Below are positions 43,530 to 52,395 of a stretch of 64,000 bases of DNA, piece after piece. The DNA is from Rufibacter latericius. Its GTDB lineage: Bacteria > Bacteroidota > Bacteroidia > Cytophagales > Hymenobacteraceae. Numbering within the stretch: the first letter of the stretch is position 1; each line of letters opens with the position of its first letter. The notes below the pieces were generated by a model. It was not told the origin of the DNA. It did no database searches and worked only from the letters and a program-made list of their open reading frames with translations. The translations under genes and the position numbers were made by a program. Location: contig NZ_RJJD01000004.1 of assembly GCF_003721515.1 (NCBI RefSeq), positions 310,001-374,000 on the forward strand. Reading direction: 5' to 3'.

Positions 43530-45959
43530 TTATTTATTGATAAAGTATCTGGCCCTCAGGAAAAAGGAGCGGCCTGGCTTCTGAAGCATGAAGTTGTCAT
43601 AGAGTCTGCTGTCCGTTAGGTTGCGGCATTCCAGCGACAAGCCGTATTTGCCGTTTTGCAACGTGTAGTTGACCATGGCATTTTGGGCTAACTGACGCGG
43701 AATCACATCGTCATTGTTAAAGCCCAGGTGATGCGGGGTGAAGTAGTATTCCTCCACAAAATTCAAGCTGTAGTTCAGGGTGAGCACGTTGTCCTTGGCC
43801 CCTAGATCCGGGAAGGAGTAGCCTACTTCAGCATTCCCAAACAGGTAGGGCGTGTTAGGAATAGGGTAGTCATACCCCCAGTTTTTATTGATTTCAGTAC
43901 CCGTGAATTCCTTTTCAATGACGAAGAACTCCTCTTTGTCTATGATGTTCTGGTAGGTGAGGTTTAAGCCCATCTGGAACCTGTTTTTCCAGGCATAGCT
44001 GAGGCTACCTTCTACCCCGTTGGTGATCACGTTGCCGAAGTTGGAGTATTGCCGGGCGACAGGTTGGTTTTGTTGCTGGAACTGACGGATATAGTCACCC
44101 GAGTTGCGGTATAGGTAACTGGCTTCTACGCCGAATTGGTGATCCCTGCGGAGGGTGAAGGAATAATTGGCTCCTACGTTAATATTATCACTGCTCTCTG
44201 GTATAAGCAAAGAGTTGCCGATGACAAACAGCCCGTCTCCCAGTAGTTCAATAGCCTCTGGCAGGCGGTAGGCATGTTCATAAGAGGCTTTTAACTGCAG
44301 TTGGGGTAAGATAAACCCGGCCAGGGCGGCGCCATAACCCACGTACTGGTTTTGGGTTTCCACTGCCTGGTAAGAAGTAGTGTTGTTGGTCTTGTCGGTG
44401 CGTCCTTCAAACGAATGGGCGTCCAGCAGGTAGAGCTTGGAGAAAGCTGTGGCGTTAAACCGTTTCTTTTTCATTTGCCAGGCAAGGCCCAGAACTTGCT
44501 TCTTCAGGGATTGGGGATATTGGAACGTCACGTTCTGCGGATCTTCCACATCGCTTGATTTCCTTCCGAAATCAGATAACACATAGTTTAAGGAGAGAGA
44601 ATGGTCGGGCAAGATGGCGTAGTTCAGGTTAGCGGTTACCAAGCCTTCGTTGTCACGGTTCTTCAATTGTGTCCGGGTTGTTTCAGCCGCATCGGTTTGC
44701 TTTGTTTCCTGGTTCCAGTTGTATTTCAGGCGGGTAGTGTCTACCAGCCTGAACTGGGTCATGTTATAGGCGCTGTACAGGCTCACGTCCAGCCCTTTGA
44801 TCAAAAAGTCTGTTTTCCGATACTTCAGGGTAGGAATCACGGATGAGGAGCGGGAAGTCCTGGCCCCAAACACTTGTTCCATGGTGACGCCGGTCTGGAT
44901 TTCTTTATCGTTGCCAGAGGCAATGAGCCCTACTAAAAAAAGGTCTGCGTACTTTTTTCCGGTAACGCCTCCTTCCAATTGCAGGGTCCCGGATTTATAG
45001 GCGTCATGGAACCGCTCCACTTCCTTTGCCTCTTCCTTTTGGCTCGTGACTAGATTGATCGGGTTTACCAGTACCTTGTAATTGTTGTCTGAATAGTTAT
45101 AGAAAGCGTTTGCCCGGAACGTAAGTCCGTTTATGGGATTGGTAAAGGCACCGTTTATAGAGGCTTTGTGCGTATTGAAAGAGCCAGCGCCATAGGAAAG
45201 GTCCAGGAAATTGGGGTTAGACCGCGTCACGATGTTCACCGCACCGCCCAAAGCATCTGCCCCCAAATGGATAGGGAGTACGCCCTTGTAGACTTCTACC
45301 CGCTCCGCCATGGTCACCGGCAGGTTGTTGAGCGTGAGGGAAGACCCGAAGTTATCCATGGGAATGCCGTCCAGGAAGAATTTGACCTGTTTTCCGGAAA
45401 ACCCGTTCAAAGAGAAACTGAAGTCTGAGCCCACACCGCCTTCCTCCCGGATTCGGATTCCGGTGGTTCTGTTCAAGGCTTGGTTAAGATCAGCGGAAGT
45501 GCTGTACAGCTTTTTGGCATCCAGAACGGTGACATTGAAGCCCTCTTCCTTTACCATGGTATTCTGCGTTTTTCCGGTGACCAGAACCTCTTCCATGTCC
45601 AGGGTTCCTGACAAAACAATTGCCCCCAGATTGGTGGTGCGGCCTGCTGCTATCTGTATTAGGGCCGTTTTGGTAGAATACCCTACAAACGAAATAACCA
45701 GATCATAATCGCCCTCTGGAGCGGAAAGGGAGAAGTACCCCTCTGCATTGGTCTGGGCTACGGCTTCGGTACCTTTGATAAAAACGTTTGCAAACTCTAT
45801 AGCCTTGCTCCCAGAATCGGTCACTCTCCCTGAGACTGCTCCCGTATTTTGGGCATTTCCGGTAAAAGGAATGGAAAACAGGAAGAAAAAGAACAGAAAA
45901 AGTCTCTTTTCAAAGGAAGGAATAGGTTTTATAGAATGCCACCCTAGTAGTTCTCTCAT
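43530..45959 (-). CDS. TonB-dependent siderophore-type receptor (XusA-like)
   Basis: An outer-membrane receptor of 809 aa from the ATG at 45959; a TTG four codons upstream also keeps frame. The signal peptide (FLFFFFLFSIPFTGNAQ) is followed by a carboxypeptidase-regulatory-like domain (AVSGRVTDSGSKAIEFANVFIKG, ~40-120), a plug (EEVLVTGKTQNTMVKEEGFNV; GADALGGAVNIVTRSNP) and the barrel ending FFLRARYFINK. The plug is of the siderophore/cobalamin class, not the SusC class, and no SusD partner follows. Two inverted repeats with TTAGAAT half-sites lie upstream, as expected for Fur control. The gene order receptor-DUF4374-PepSY fits uptake of foreign siderophores. Confidence 0.93.
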   Translation of the reverse strand: MRELLGWHSIKPIPSFEKRLFLFFFFLFSIPFTGNAQNTGAVSGRVTDSGSKAIEFANVFIKGTEAVAQTNAEGYFSLSAPEGDYDLVISFVGYSTKTALIQIAAGRTTNLGAIVLSGTLDMEEVLVTGKTQNTMVKEEGFNVTVLDAKKLYSTSADLNQALNRTTGIRIREEGGVGSDFSFSLNGFSGKQVKFFLDGIPMDNFGSSLTLNNLPVTMAERVEVYKGVLPIHLGADALGGAVNIVTRSNPNFLDLSYGAGSFNTHKASINGAFTNPINGLTFRANAFYNYSDNNYKVLVNPINLVTSQKEEAKEVERFHDAYKSGTLQLEGGVTGKKYADLFLVGLIASGNDKEIQTGVTMEQVFGARTSRSSSVIPTLKYRKTDFLIKGLDVSLYSAYNMTQFRLVDTTRLKYNWNQETKQTDAAETTRTQLKNRDNEGLVTANLNYAILPDHSLSLNYVLSDFGRKSSDVEDPQNVTFQYPQSLKKQVLGLAWQMKKKRFNATAFSKLYLLDAHSFEGRTDKTNNTTSYQAVETQNQYVGYGAALAGFILPQLQLKASYEHAYRLPEAIELLGDGLFVIGNSLLIPESSDNINVGANYSFTLRRDHQFGVEASYLYRNSGDYIRQFQQQNQPVARQYSNFGNVITNGVEGSLSYAWKNRFQMGLNLTYQNIIDKEEFFVIEKEFTGTEINKNWGYDYPIPNTPYLFGNAEVGYSFPDLGAKDNVLTLNYSLNFVEEYYFTPHHLGFNNDDVIPRQLAQNAMVNYTLQNGKYGLSLECRNLTDSRLYDNFMLQKPGRSFFLRARYFINK

Positions 45960-45987
45960 ATTGGCAAACAAGCCTTAAACTTGTTAA

Positions 45988-46002
45988 TTAGACTTATTCT
46001 AA
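45988..46002. promoter_or_regulatory. Fur-like box 1
   Basis: TTAGACTTATTCTAA, a 7-1-7 inverted repeat with one mismatch, 28 bp before the receptor ATG (minus strand). Its half-site TTAGAAT is shared with 46048-46062. Confidence 0.6.
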
Positions 46003-46047
46003 ATAATAGCTCAATATTAAGGCTTACTCTTTACATTCCAAAGTTAT

Positions 46048-46062
46048 TTAGAATGATTCTAT
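46048..46062. promoter_or_regulatory. Fur-like box 2
   Basis: TTAGAATGATTCTAT; the inner 13 bases (46049-46061) are a perfect 6-1-6 palindrome. Centre-to-centre distance from box 1 is 60 bp. Confidence 0.65.
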
Positions 46063-46202
46063 AGAATTTGTCTTTCCCGTAAAGAGTGAAAGCATATACA
46101 AGAGGGAGGCAGATGTGAGGCCGTGTCAAGTTGGCATCAAAACCTATTCAGGCTTTGGTAAATACATTAAAAAGAAGGGCTTTTTAGAACAAAACGTGGG
46201 TA

Positions 46203-46236
46203 TTTGCAGATTAGAATTGGTTTCTATTGTACTTTG
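46203..46236 (+). promoter_or_regulatory. Candidate promoter of the GH53 gene
   Basis: TTTG at 46203-46206 and TACTTTG at 46230-46236, 23 bp apart; a near match to the Bacteroidota pattern. It covers an in-frame TTG at 46227, which supports starting the protein at 46278 instead. Confidence 0.35.
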
Positions 46237-46277
46237 TAGGACGGAAAGCTTTACTACTTAATATAAAAGGATTGACA

Positions 46278-47318
46278 ATGAGGAAAACATCAACCTACCT
46301 GTGGCTTTTGCTGATCATCATTTCCTGTGGATGCAGTGTGGTGGAGCCAGGCATGAAGAAAAGCGGAGGGTTCGCCAAAGGGGCCGATATCGGTTGGCTG
46401 CAGCAGATGGAAGCGACGGGGTACAAGTTCTACGGGGACAATGGCAAGGAGCAGGACTGTTTCAAAATCCTGAAAGACCATGGCATCAATACCATCCGGC
46501 TGAGAACCTGGGTGAATCCCTCCAATGACCGGGCCAGCGGCCATAACAGCAAGGAGGAAACGGTGGCCATGGCGGTGCGGGCCCAGAAATGGGGCATGCG
46601 GGTCATGATCAACTTCCATTACAGCGACAGTTGGGCAGATCCCGGAAAACAGAAAAAGCCCGCCGCCTGGGAGGGCCATGATTTCCCGCAGCTCCTGAAA
46701 GATGTCTATGACTATACTTATGACGTGATGAGCGACCTGAAGAAAGCCGGGGTAACGCCCGAGTGGGTACAGGTGGGCAATGAAACCCCGAGTGGGATGA
46801 TCTACCCCGAGGGGAGCGTCTCCAACTGGCCGCAACTGGCCCAACTCATCAATAAAGGGTATGATGCGATCAAAGCGGTAAGCCCGAGCTCTAAGGTTAT
46901 CCTCCACGTGGACCAAGGCAACAACAATCAGCGGTTCAGGGCCTGGTTCGATAACGCACAGGCGCACGGAGCCAAATACGACGTGATCGGGCTGTCTTAT
47001 TATCCCTACTGGTTGCAGGGAAATCCGGATTACACCCTTTCCATAGATGATCTCGGGGATAACCTGAATGACATGGCCTCCAGGTACGGCAAAGAGGTAA
47101 TGGTGGTAGAGGTTGGCGGAGAAGACAACAAGCCCCAGAACACTTATGACATGCTCGTGGCCGTTCAGCAGAAAGTGAAAGCGGTGCCGAATGGGAAAGG
47201 ACTGGGCGTCATTTACTGGGAGCCACAGGGAGCCAGGAGCTGGAGCAAGTATCCGCTCAGCGCCTGGGGGGCAGATGGTCGGCCCACGAAAGCAATGGAT
47301 GCCTTTCTTGTAAAATAG
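46278..47318 (+). CDS. GH53 arabinogalactan endo-beta-1,4-galactanase lipoprotein
   Basis: A 346-aa lipoprotein (lipobox IISCGC) with a GH53 TIM barrel. It cleaves internal beta-1,4-galactosyl bonds in type I galactan and pectic arabinogalactan. Family motifs: FAKGADIGWLQQME near the mature N-terminus, TIRLRTWVNP at ~72, INFHYSDSWADPGKQ at ~111, acid/base Glu169 in QVGNET and nucleophile Glu278 in MVVEVGG. Length matches the family. It is immediately upstream of a secreted beta-galactosidase (359-bp gap), which would finish the oligosaccharides; galactose could then feed the symporter-galK-galT operon 30 kb away. Confidence 0.95.
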   Translation: MRKTSTYLWLLLIIISCGCSVVEPGMKKSGGFAKGADIGWLQQMEATGYKFYGDNGKEQDCFKILKDHGINTIRLRTWVNPSNDRASGHNSKEETVAMAVRAQKWGMRVMINFHYSDSWADPGKQKKPAAWEGHDFPQLLKDVYDYTYDVMSDLKKAGVTPEWVQVGNETPSGMIYPEGSVSNWPQLAQLINKGYDAIKAVSPSSKVILHVDQGNNNQRFRAWFDNAQAHGAKYDVIGLSYYPYWLQGNPDYTLSIDDLGDNLNDMASRYGKEVMVVEVGGEDNKPQNTYDMLVAVQQKVKAVPNGKGLGVIYWEPQGARSWSKYPLSAWGADGRPTKAMDAFLVK

Positions 47319-47677
47319 CCTCAAAACGGAAGCCGTGGCAATCACAACAGGGGCGAATACCCGAACCAGCCTTTAAGGGAATGCCCCCGGACCTAACCCT
47401 GTTTCAGAGGTGAAAAACCAAAACAGGTGCAAACGAAAGGCCAGGCAGCAACGGAGGAAAAGCCCATAAAGGGATTTGCTTTCTGTTTAAAAGCTGCTGA
47501 TTTGAACAACCCTACTTACTTATACAACCTGTTTCCTTGGTTTACAGGGCTAACGGCGCGTAGTTTCGCCCTATCTTTATAGCGATTATGGGTTAACACA
47601 GGACGAGCTTCCCCTCAAAAGGAAACGGATGTGTTCTTGAATAGAATTTTATTTTTCGGCTTATTTCATAAAAAGGC
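47319..47677. other. Spacer between GH53 and GH2 genes with candidate promoter
   Basis: No gene visible. TTG at 47537-47539 and TAGTTTCG at 47561-47568 are separated by 21 bp and resemble the phylum's promoter pattern, suggesting that the beta-galactosidase gene has its own start point. Confidence 0.4.
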
Positions 47678-50104
47678 ATGATAAACAGGTGGTTAGTTTC
47701 ATTGTTGCTGTTGGTTTCCCAGATCTCCTTTGCGCAAGTGCGGGAAGTGACGGAGTTAACAGATAACTGGAAATTCAGAAAAGGGAAGAATGAGCAAGCC
47801 TTCCAGGTCAACTTCAATGACAAAGGCTGGCAAAAAGTAACCGTCCCGCACGACTGGGCCATCTATGGTCCTTTTGACAAGGAAGTAGACAAGCAGGTGG
47901 TGGCTATTGAGCAGAACGGGGAAAAAGTGCCTTCGGAGAAAACCGGCCGGACCGGCGCTTTGCCCTACATCGGAGAGGCGTGGTACCGGAACGAGTTTAC
48001 GCTGCCGAATTACAAAAAGGGGCAAAAAGTACTCATCGTCTTTGAAGGCGCCATGAGCGAGCCCAAGGTGTTCCTGAACGGGCAGAAAGTAGGCGAGTGG
48101 GCTTACGGCTACAGCTATTTCTACTTTGATATCACCAATCAAGTGCAGGAGGGGAAGAAGAACACATTGGCCGTTCAGCTGAGCAACCAGGGCCAATCCT
48201 CGCGTTGGTACCCGGGCGCCGGGTTGTACCGCAAGGTGCAAATTATCGTGAAGAACCCGGAGAGCATCGATCAGTGGGGAACGTTCGTGACCACCCCGTT
48301 TATCTCTAACGAGTTGGCCAAGGTGAACATTAAGACCAAGGTGTCTGGGAAGAACGTGCGGATGGTGACCCAGGTGCTGGACGCTAAAGGCAACACTGTG
48401 GCCACCGACACGACCGGGAAACTCTTCGGGAACCAGTTTGAGCAGAACCTGGCCGTGCCTAACCCGCAGCTGTGGAGCCCAGAGACACCTTACCTCTACA
48501 CCGCCGTCACTAAACTGTATGCAGGCAATGTGCTCAAAGACGAGGTTTCTACCCGCTTCGGGATACGCGAGATCAGCTACAAGCCTACCGTAGGGTTCAG
48601 CCTGAACGGCAAGGTGCGCAAGTTCAAGGGCGTCTGCCTGCACCATGACCTGGGTCCCTTGGGTGCCGCGGTGAACAAGGCCGCCCTGCGCCGGCAACTG
48701 CAGATCCTGAAAGACATGGGCTGCGATGCCATCCGAAGCTCGCACAACATGCCATCCATAGAGCAGCTGGAACTAGCCGATGAAATGGGCTTCATGTTCC
48801 TGGCCGAGAGCTTTGACGAGTGGGCCAAGCCAAAGGTGAAGAATGGTTATAACCGCTTTTTCGAGGAGTACGCCGAGAAAGACATTGTGAACCTGGTGCA
48901 CGCCACCCGAAACCACCCCTCCATTGTGATGTGGAGCTCCGGCAACGAGGTGCCTGACCAGTGGGGTGCCGAAGGGGTGAAGCGCGCGAAACTCCTGCAG
49001 GACATCTTCCACCGCGAAGATCCTACCCGTCCGGTGACCGTGGGCATGGACCAGGTGAAAGCCACCATGGCCTCGGGTTTTGGGGCTCTTTTGGATATTC
49101 CGGGCTTAAACTACCGGGTGCACCTGTATGAAGAAGCATTCAAGGCTTTCCCGCAAGGGTTTATTCTTGGCTCTGAAACGGCTTCTACTGTGAGCTCACG
49201 GGGCATCTATAAATTCCCGGTAGAGAAGGCGGTGGAAAAGCAGTACCCTGATTTTCAGAGCTCTTCCTATGACCTGGAGTACTGCTCTTGGTCGAACCTG
49301 CCCGACGATGATTTCGTGCTGCAGGACGATAAGCCCTGGGTAATAGGCGAGTTTGTGTGGACAGGTTTTGATTATTTAGGCGAGCCCACCCCGTATGACG
49401 ACAAATGGCCATCGCGCAGCTCCTACTTCGGGATCAACGATTTGGCAGGGTTGCCGAAGGACCGGTTTTACCTGTACCGCAGCCGCTGGAACAAGGAGGC
49501 TGAGACCCTGCACATTCTTCCGCACTGGAACTGGGAAGGCCGGGAGGGGCAGACCACGCCGGTGTTCGTGTACACCAACTACGACAGCGCCGAGTTGTTC
49601 GTGAACGGCAAGAGCATGGGCATTCAGAAGAAGCATGCCGCCACCCCGCAGAACCGGTACCGCCTTATGTGGATGGACGTGAAATACGAGCCCGGCACGG
49701 TGAAAGTAGTCGCCTTCGGGAAAGACGGCAAGCCCGTGGCAGAGCGGGAAGTGAAGACCGCCGGAAAGCCGCACAGGATCGTGCTGCAGCCTGACCGGAA
49801 AGAGATCTCCGCTGATGGAAAGGATATCTCCTTCGTGACCGTATCTGTCGTGGACAAAGACGGAAACCTGTGCCCTACGGCCACAAACCAGCTCACCTTC
49901 GGCGTGAAAGGAAAAGGCAGTTACCGTGCTGCTTCCAACGGAGACCCAACCTCACTGGAGCAGTTCCATCTGCCTACCATGAAGCTGTTCAGCGGCAAGT
50001 TGGTGGTGTTGGTTCAGTCCACAAACGAGGTGGGAGACATGGAACTGACTGTGAAAGGGAAAGGACTACAGACCGGTAAGGTGAACCTGAAGTCTACCCT
50101 TTAA
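47678..50104 (+). CDS. GH2 family beta-galactosidase, secreted
   Basis: An 808-aa retaining glycosidase. Signal peptide MINRWLVSLLLLVSQISFAQ. GH2 domains in order: sugar-binding jelly roll (~25-195, with VPHDWAIYGPF), Ig-like (~200-300), TIM barrel (~305-600), DUF4982-type module (~620-700) and a final Ig-like C-domain. Catalytic residues are acid/base Glu424 (WSSGNEVPD) and nucleophile Glu500 (LGSETAST). FKGVCLHHDLGPLGAAVN and IRSSHNMPS are typical. It probably cleaves terminal galactose from oligosaccharides released by the upstream GH53 enzyme in the periplasm. Followed by a strong terminator. Confidence 0.95.
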   Translation: MINRWLVSLLLLVSQISFAQVREVTELTDNWKFRKGKNEQAFQVNFNDKGWQKVTVPHDWAIYGPFDKEVDKQVVAIEQNGEKVPSEKTGRTGALPYIGEAWYRNEFTLPNYKKGQKVLIVFEGAMSEPKVFLNGQKVGEWAYGYSYFYFDITNQVQEGKKNTLAVQLSNQGQSSRWYPGAGLYRKVQIIVKNPESIDQWGTFVTTPFISNELAKVNIKTKVSGKNVRMVTQVLDAKGNTVATDTTGKLFGNQFEQNLAVPNPQLWSPETPYLYTAVTKLYAGNVLKDEVSTRFGIREISYKPTVGFSLNGKVRKFKGVCLHHDLGPLGAAVNKAALRRQLQILKDMGCDAIRSSHNMPSIEQLELADEMGFMFLAESFDEWAKPKVKNGYNRFFEEYAEKDIVNLVHATRNHPSIVMWSSGNEVPDQWGAEGVKRAKLLQDIFHREDPTRPVTVGMDQVKATMASGFGALLDIPGLNYRVHLYEEAFKAFPQGFILGSETASTVSSRGIYKFPVEKAVEKQYPDFQSSSYDLEYCSWSNLPDDDFVLQDDKPWVIGEFVWTGFDYLGEPTPYDDKWPSRSSYFGINDLAGLPKDRFYLYRSRWNKEAETLHILPHWNWEGREGQTTPVFVYTNYDSAELFVNGKSMGIQKKHAATPQNRYRLMWMDVKYEPGTVKVVAFGKDGKPVAEREVKTAGKPHRIVLQPDRKEISADGKDISFVTVSVVDKDGNLCPTATNQLTFGVKGKGSYRAASNGDPTSLEQFHLPTMKLFSGKLVVLVQSTNEVGDMELTVKGKGLQTGKVNLKSTL

Positions 50105-50200
50105 AATGGAAACATCCATTTTCGCCAGGATGGTAGATTAATAGCGAAAACTTGGTTATATTAAGCATGCTCCTGCCTCTGACAGGAACATGAAAATAGG

Positions 50201-50248
50201 TGTCATTCACCCATGCCTTAGAGGAAAGGCATGGGTGAATGACATTTT
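50201..50248 (+). terminator. Terminator after beta-galactosidase gene
   Basis: A perfect 19-bp stem (50201-50219 with 50226-50244) with 6-nt loop, then a short T-run. About 96 bp past the stop. Confidence 0.85.
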
Positions 50249-50361
50249 CTGCCCCAATGCCAGGCATTACAAGCATCTGCGGGGATGTACCTCAGCAAGG
50301 ACCCGAAAATTAGAGTGATGAACATGCGATAAAACCCAGCCGGACCTTATCCCTTTTACCC

Positions 50362-52293
50362 ATGCGCCAACTTGCTGCCATAATGTTTTCAGACATGGTT
50401 GGTTTTACTGCGCTAATGCAGGAAAACGAACAAGCGGCAAAAGAGAAGCGCCGAAGGCTGAAGGAAGTGTTGGAAGCCTCGGTATCGGAGTATCACGGGA
50501 GAATTCTCCAGTACTATGGAGACGGGGCTTTGAGTATTTTCGGGAGCGCCATTGACGGGGTTACGTGTGCGGTGGAGATTCAGAAAACCCTGCTGCAGGA
50601 ACCCAAAGTAGATCTGCGGATAGGCCTCCATTCCGGCGATATCTCCATTGAAGAGGAGACTATTTACGGCGACGGTGTGAACCTTGCCTCCAGGGTAGAA
50701 TCCTTGGCCGTCCCGGGTTCGGTTTTCATTTCGGAGAAGGTTTTCGATGAGATAAGAAACCAGGAAAACCTCACCGCCCGGGAGATGGGTTATTTTGAAC
50801 TGAAGAACGTGATAAGGCCTCTCCGCATCTTTGCCATTGACAACAAAGGCCTGGTGGTCCCTACCCGCGAGGAACTGAGGGGGAAAACCAAACAACCCAC
50901 CAACCGTCTGGCCGTGCTGCCTTTCGTTAACATGAGCGCCGATGCCGAAAACGAATACTTCAGTGACGGTATCACCGAGGAACTGCTAAACGCCCTCACC
51001 AAAGTAAATGGCCTGCAGGTAACCTCCAGAACTTCGGCCTTCGCCTTCAAAGGGAAGAATACCGATATCCGCGAGATTGGCATCCAGCTAAACGTAGACC
51101 GGATATTGGAAGGGAGCGTACGCAAAGCCGGGAACCGGGTGCGTATTTCGGCGCAGTTGATCAATGCCGCCGACGGCTACCATATCTGGAGCGAGAACTA
51201 TGACCGAAACCTCACCGATATCTTTGACGTGCAGGATGAGATAAGCGGTATCATCGCCAACAAACTGCGGGGAAATCTGGCGGAAGGTGAGCATGGAGAA
51301 CCGTTGGTAGAAGTACCCACCCAAAACCTGGAGGCGTATACCCATTTCTTGAAAGGCCTGCACTTCCATAACAAGATAACCCCCAAAGATGTCAGAAAAG
51401 CGATAGCCTGTTTTGAAAAAGCCATCAGCCTTGAACCTGATTATGCCCGTGCCTATGCTTTGGCGGCCGAAGGGTATGCTTTCCTGGGGGCCACCGGACA
51501 AATGCACCCCTCCGAAGCCTTTGCCACCGTGCACAGGTACAGCGACAAGGCCTTGCAAATAGATGCTTCCCTAGCCGAAGGATATTCGGCCAAGGGATCT
51601 GCTTACTTGCTCTACGACTGGAAATGGAATCAGGCCCAGGAGTCGTTGCTGAAAGCCATAGAGCTAAACCCAGCCTCTATTGGGGCTTACCAGCTGCTTT
51701 CGTTCTATTACCTGAGCACCGGGCGGAAGCAGGAAGCGGTTGATACCATGGAAAAGGCCTTGGAGATAGACCCCTTGTCCCCAATCGTAAACCAGTACCT
51801 GGCAGAGGCTTATTTTAATGCTGGAAATACAGAAAAAGCCTTAAAACAGATAGAATCCTTATTAGACATGCATCCGCAGATGCGTATAGCTTTGGAGCTG
51901 AGGGGCTGGTGCATGGGTGTTAAAGGCGACTGGAGCAGGGCCGCAGAAATATTTGAAGAAGTCCAAAGATCCATAAACCATCCCTTGAAAGGACTCACGC
52001 CTTTGGGGTGTGCCTATGCTAAATTAGGGGAAGCCGAAAAGGCTTTTGCGTGTATTCAGAAGATAGAGCAACGGCAAGCCGAGGAACCGGGGGTAGTGCT
52101 GGACATAGACTTAGCCATGATTTGGTGGGTCCTAGGAGATAGTGACAAAGCCTTTCATTATTTGTTCCAATGCATTGAGAAAAGGATGGGGCCGGTAGCT
52201 ATTCTTATTGATCACCCATTGTTCAAGGAAATACCCGATGACCCAAGATACCGGCTTCTGAAGGAGAAGCTGAACCTGGTTGGAAGCGTTTAA
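50362..52293 (+). CDS. Class III adenylate/guanylate cyclase with TolB-like and TPR domains
   Basis: A 643-aa soluble protein. The cyclase domain occupies ~1-165: metal-binding Asp11 (FSDMVGFT) and Asp54 (YYGDGALSIF) are both present, as are LRIGLHSGD and GDGVNLASRVE. A TolB/FlgO-like domain (~185-310, LAVLPFVNMSADAENEYFSDGITEELLNAL, HIWSENYDRNLTDIFDVQDEI) and at least six tetratricopeptide repeats (~325-620) follow. It likely makes a cyclic nucleotide and binds partner proteins through the TPR part. The lack of a signal peptide or membrane helix argues for a cytoplasmic role. No regulator lies beside it. Confidence 0.92.
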   Translation: MRQLAAIMFSDMVGFTALMQENEQAAKEKRRRLKEVLEASVSEYHGRILQYYGDGALSIFGSAIDGVTCAVEIQKTLLQEPKVDLRIGLHSGDISIEEETIYGDGVNLASRVESLAVPGSVFISEKVFDEIRNQENLTAREMGYFELKNVIRPLRIFAIDNKGLVVPTREELRGKTKQPTNRLAVLPFVNMSADAENEYFSDGITEELLNALTKVNGLQVTSRTSAFAFKGKNTDIREIGIQLNVDRILEGSVRKAGNRVRISAQLINAADGYHIWSENYDRNLTDIFDVQDEISGIIANKLRGNLAEGEHGEPLVEVPTQNLEAYTHFLKGLHFHNKITPKDVRKAIACFEKAISLEPDYARAYALAAEGYAFLGATGQMHPSEAFATVHRYSDKALQIDASLAEGYSAKGSAYLLYDWKWNQAQESLLKAIELNPASIGAYQLLSFYYLSTGRKQEAVDTMEKALEIDPLSPIVNQYLAEAYFNAGNTEKALKQIESLLDMHPQMRIALELRGWCMGVKGDWSRAAEIFEEVQRSINHPLKGLTPLGCAYAKLGEAEKAFACIQKIEQRQAEEPGVVLDIDLAMIWWVLGDSDKAFHYLFQCIEKRMGPVAILIDHPLFKEIPDDPRYRLLKEKLNLVGSV

Positions 52294-52395
52294 GCCATTG
52301 GCCTTTCCCGTAAAACCATAGAGTCTCTAGCCCATGGATTCTGTCTTTCCAGGGCATACTTGATCAACAAAGTAGAAGGACAAAATATGCCTGGG

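Noticed and set aside
46290-47345. 351-aa frame antisense to GH53
   Set aside because: Shadow frame; GH53 catalytic motifs on the plus strand are unambiguous.
47756-48745. 329-aa frame antisense to GH2 beta-galactosidase
   Set aside because: Shadow frame without recognisable features.
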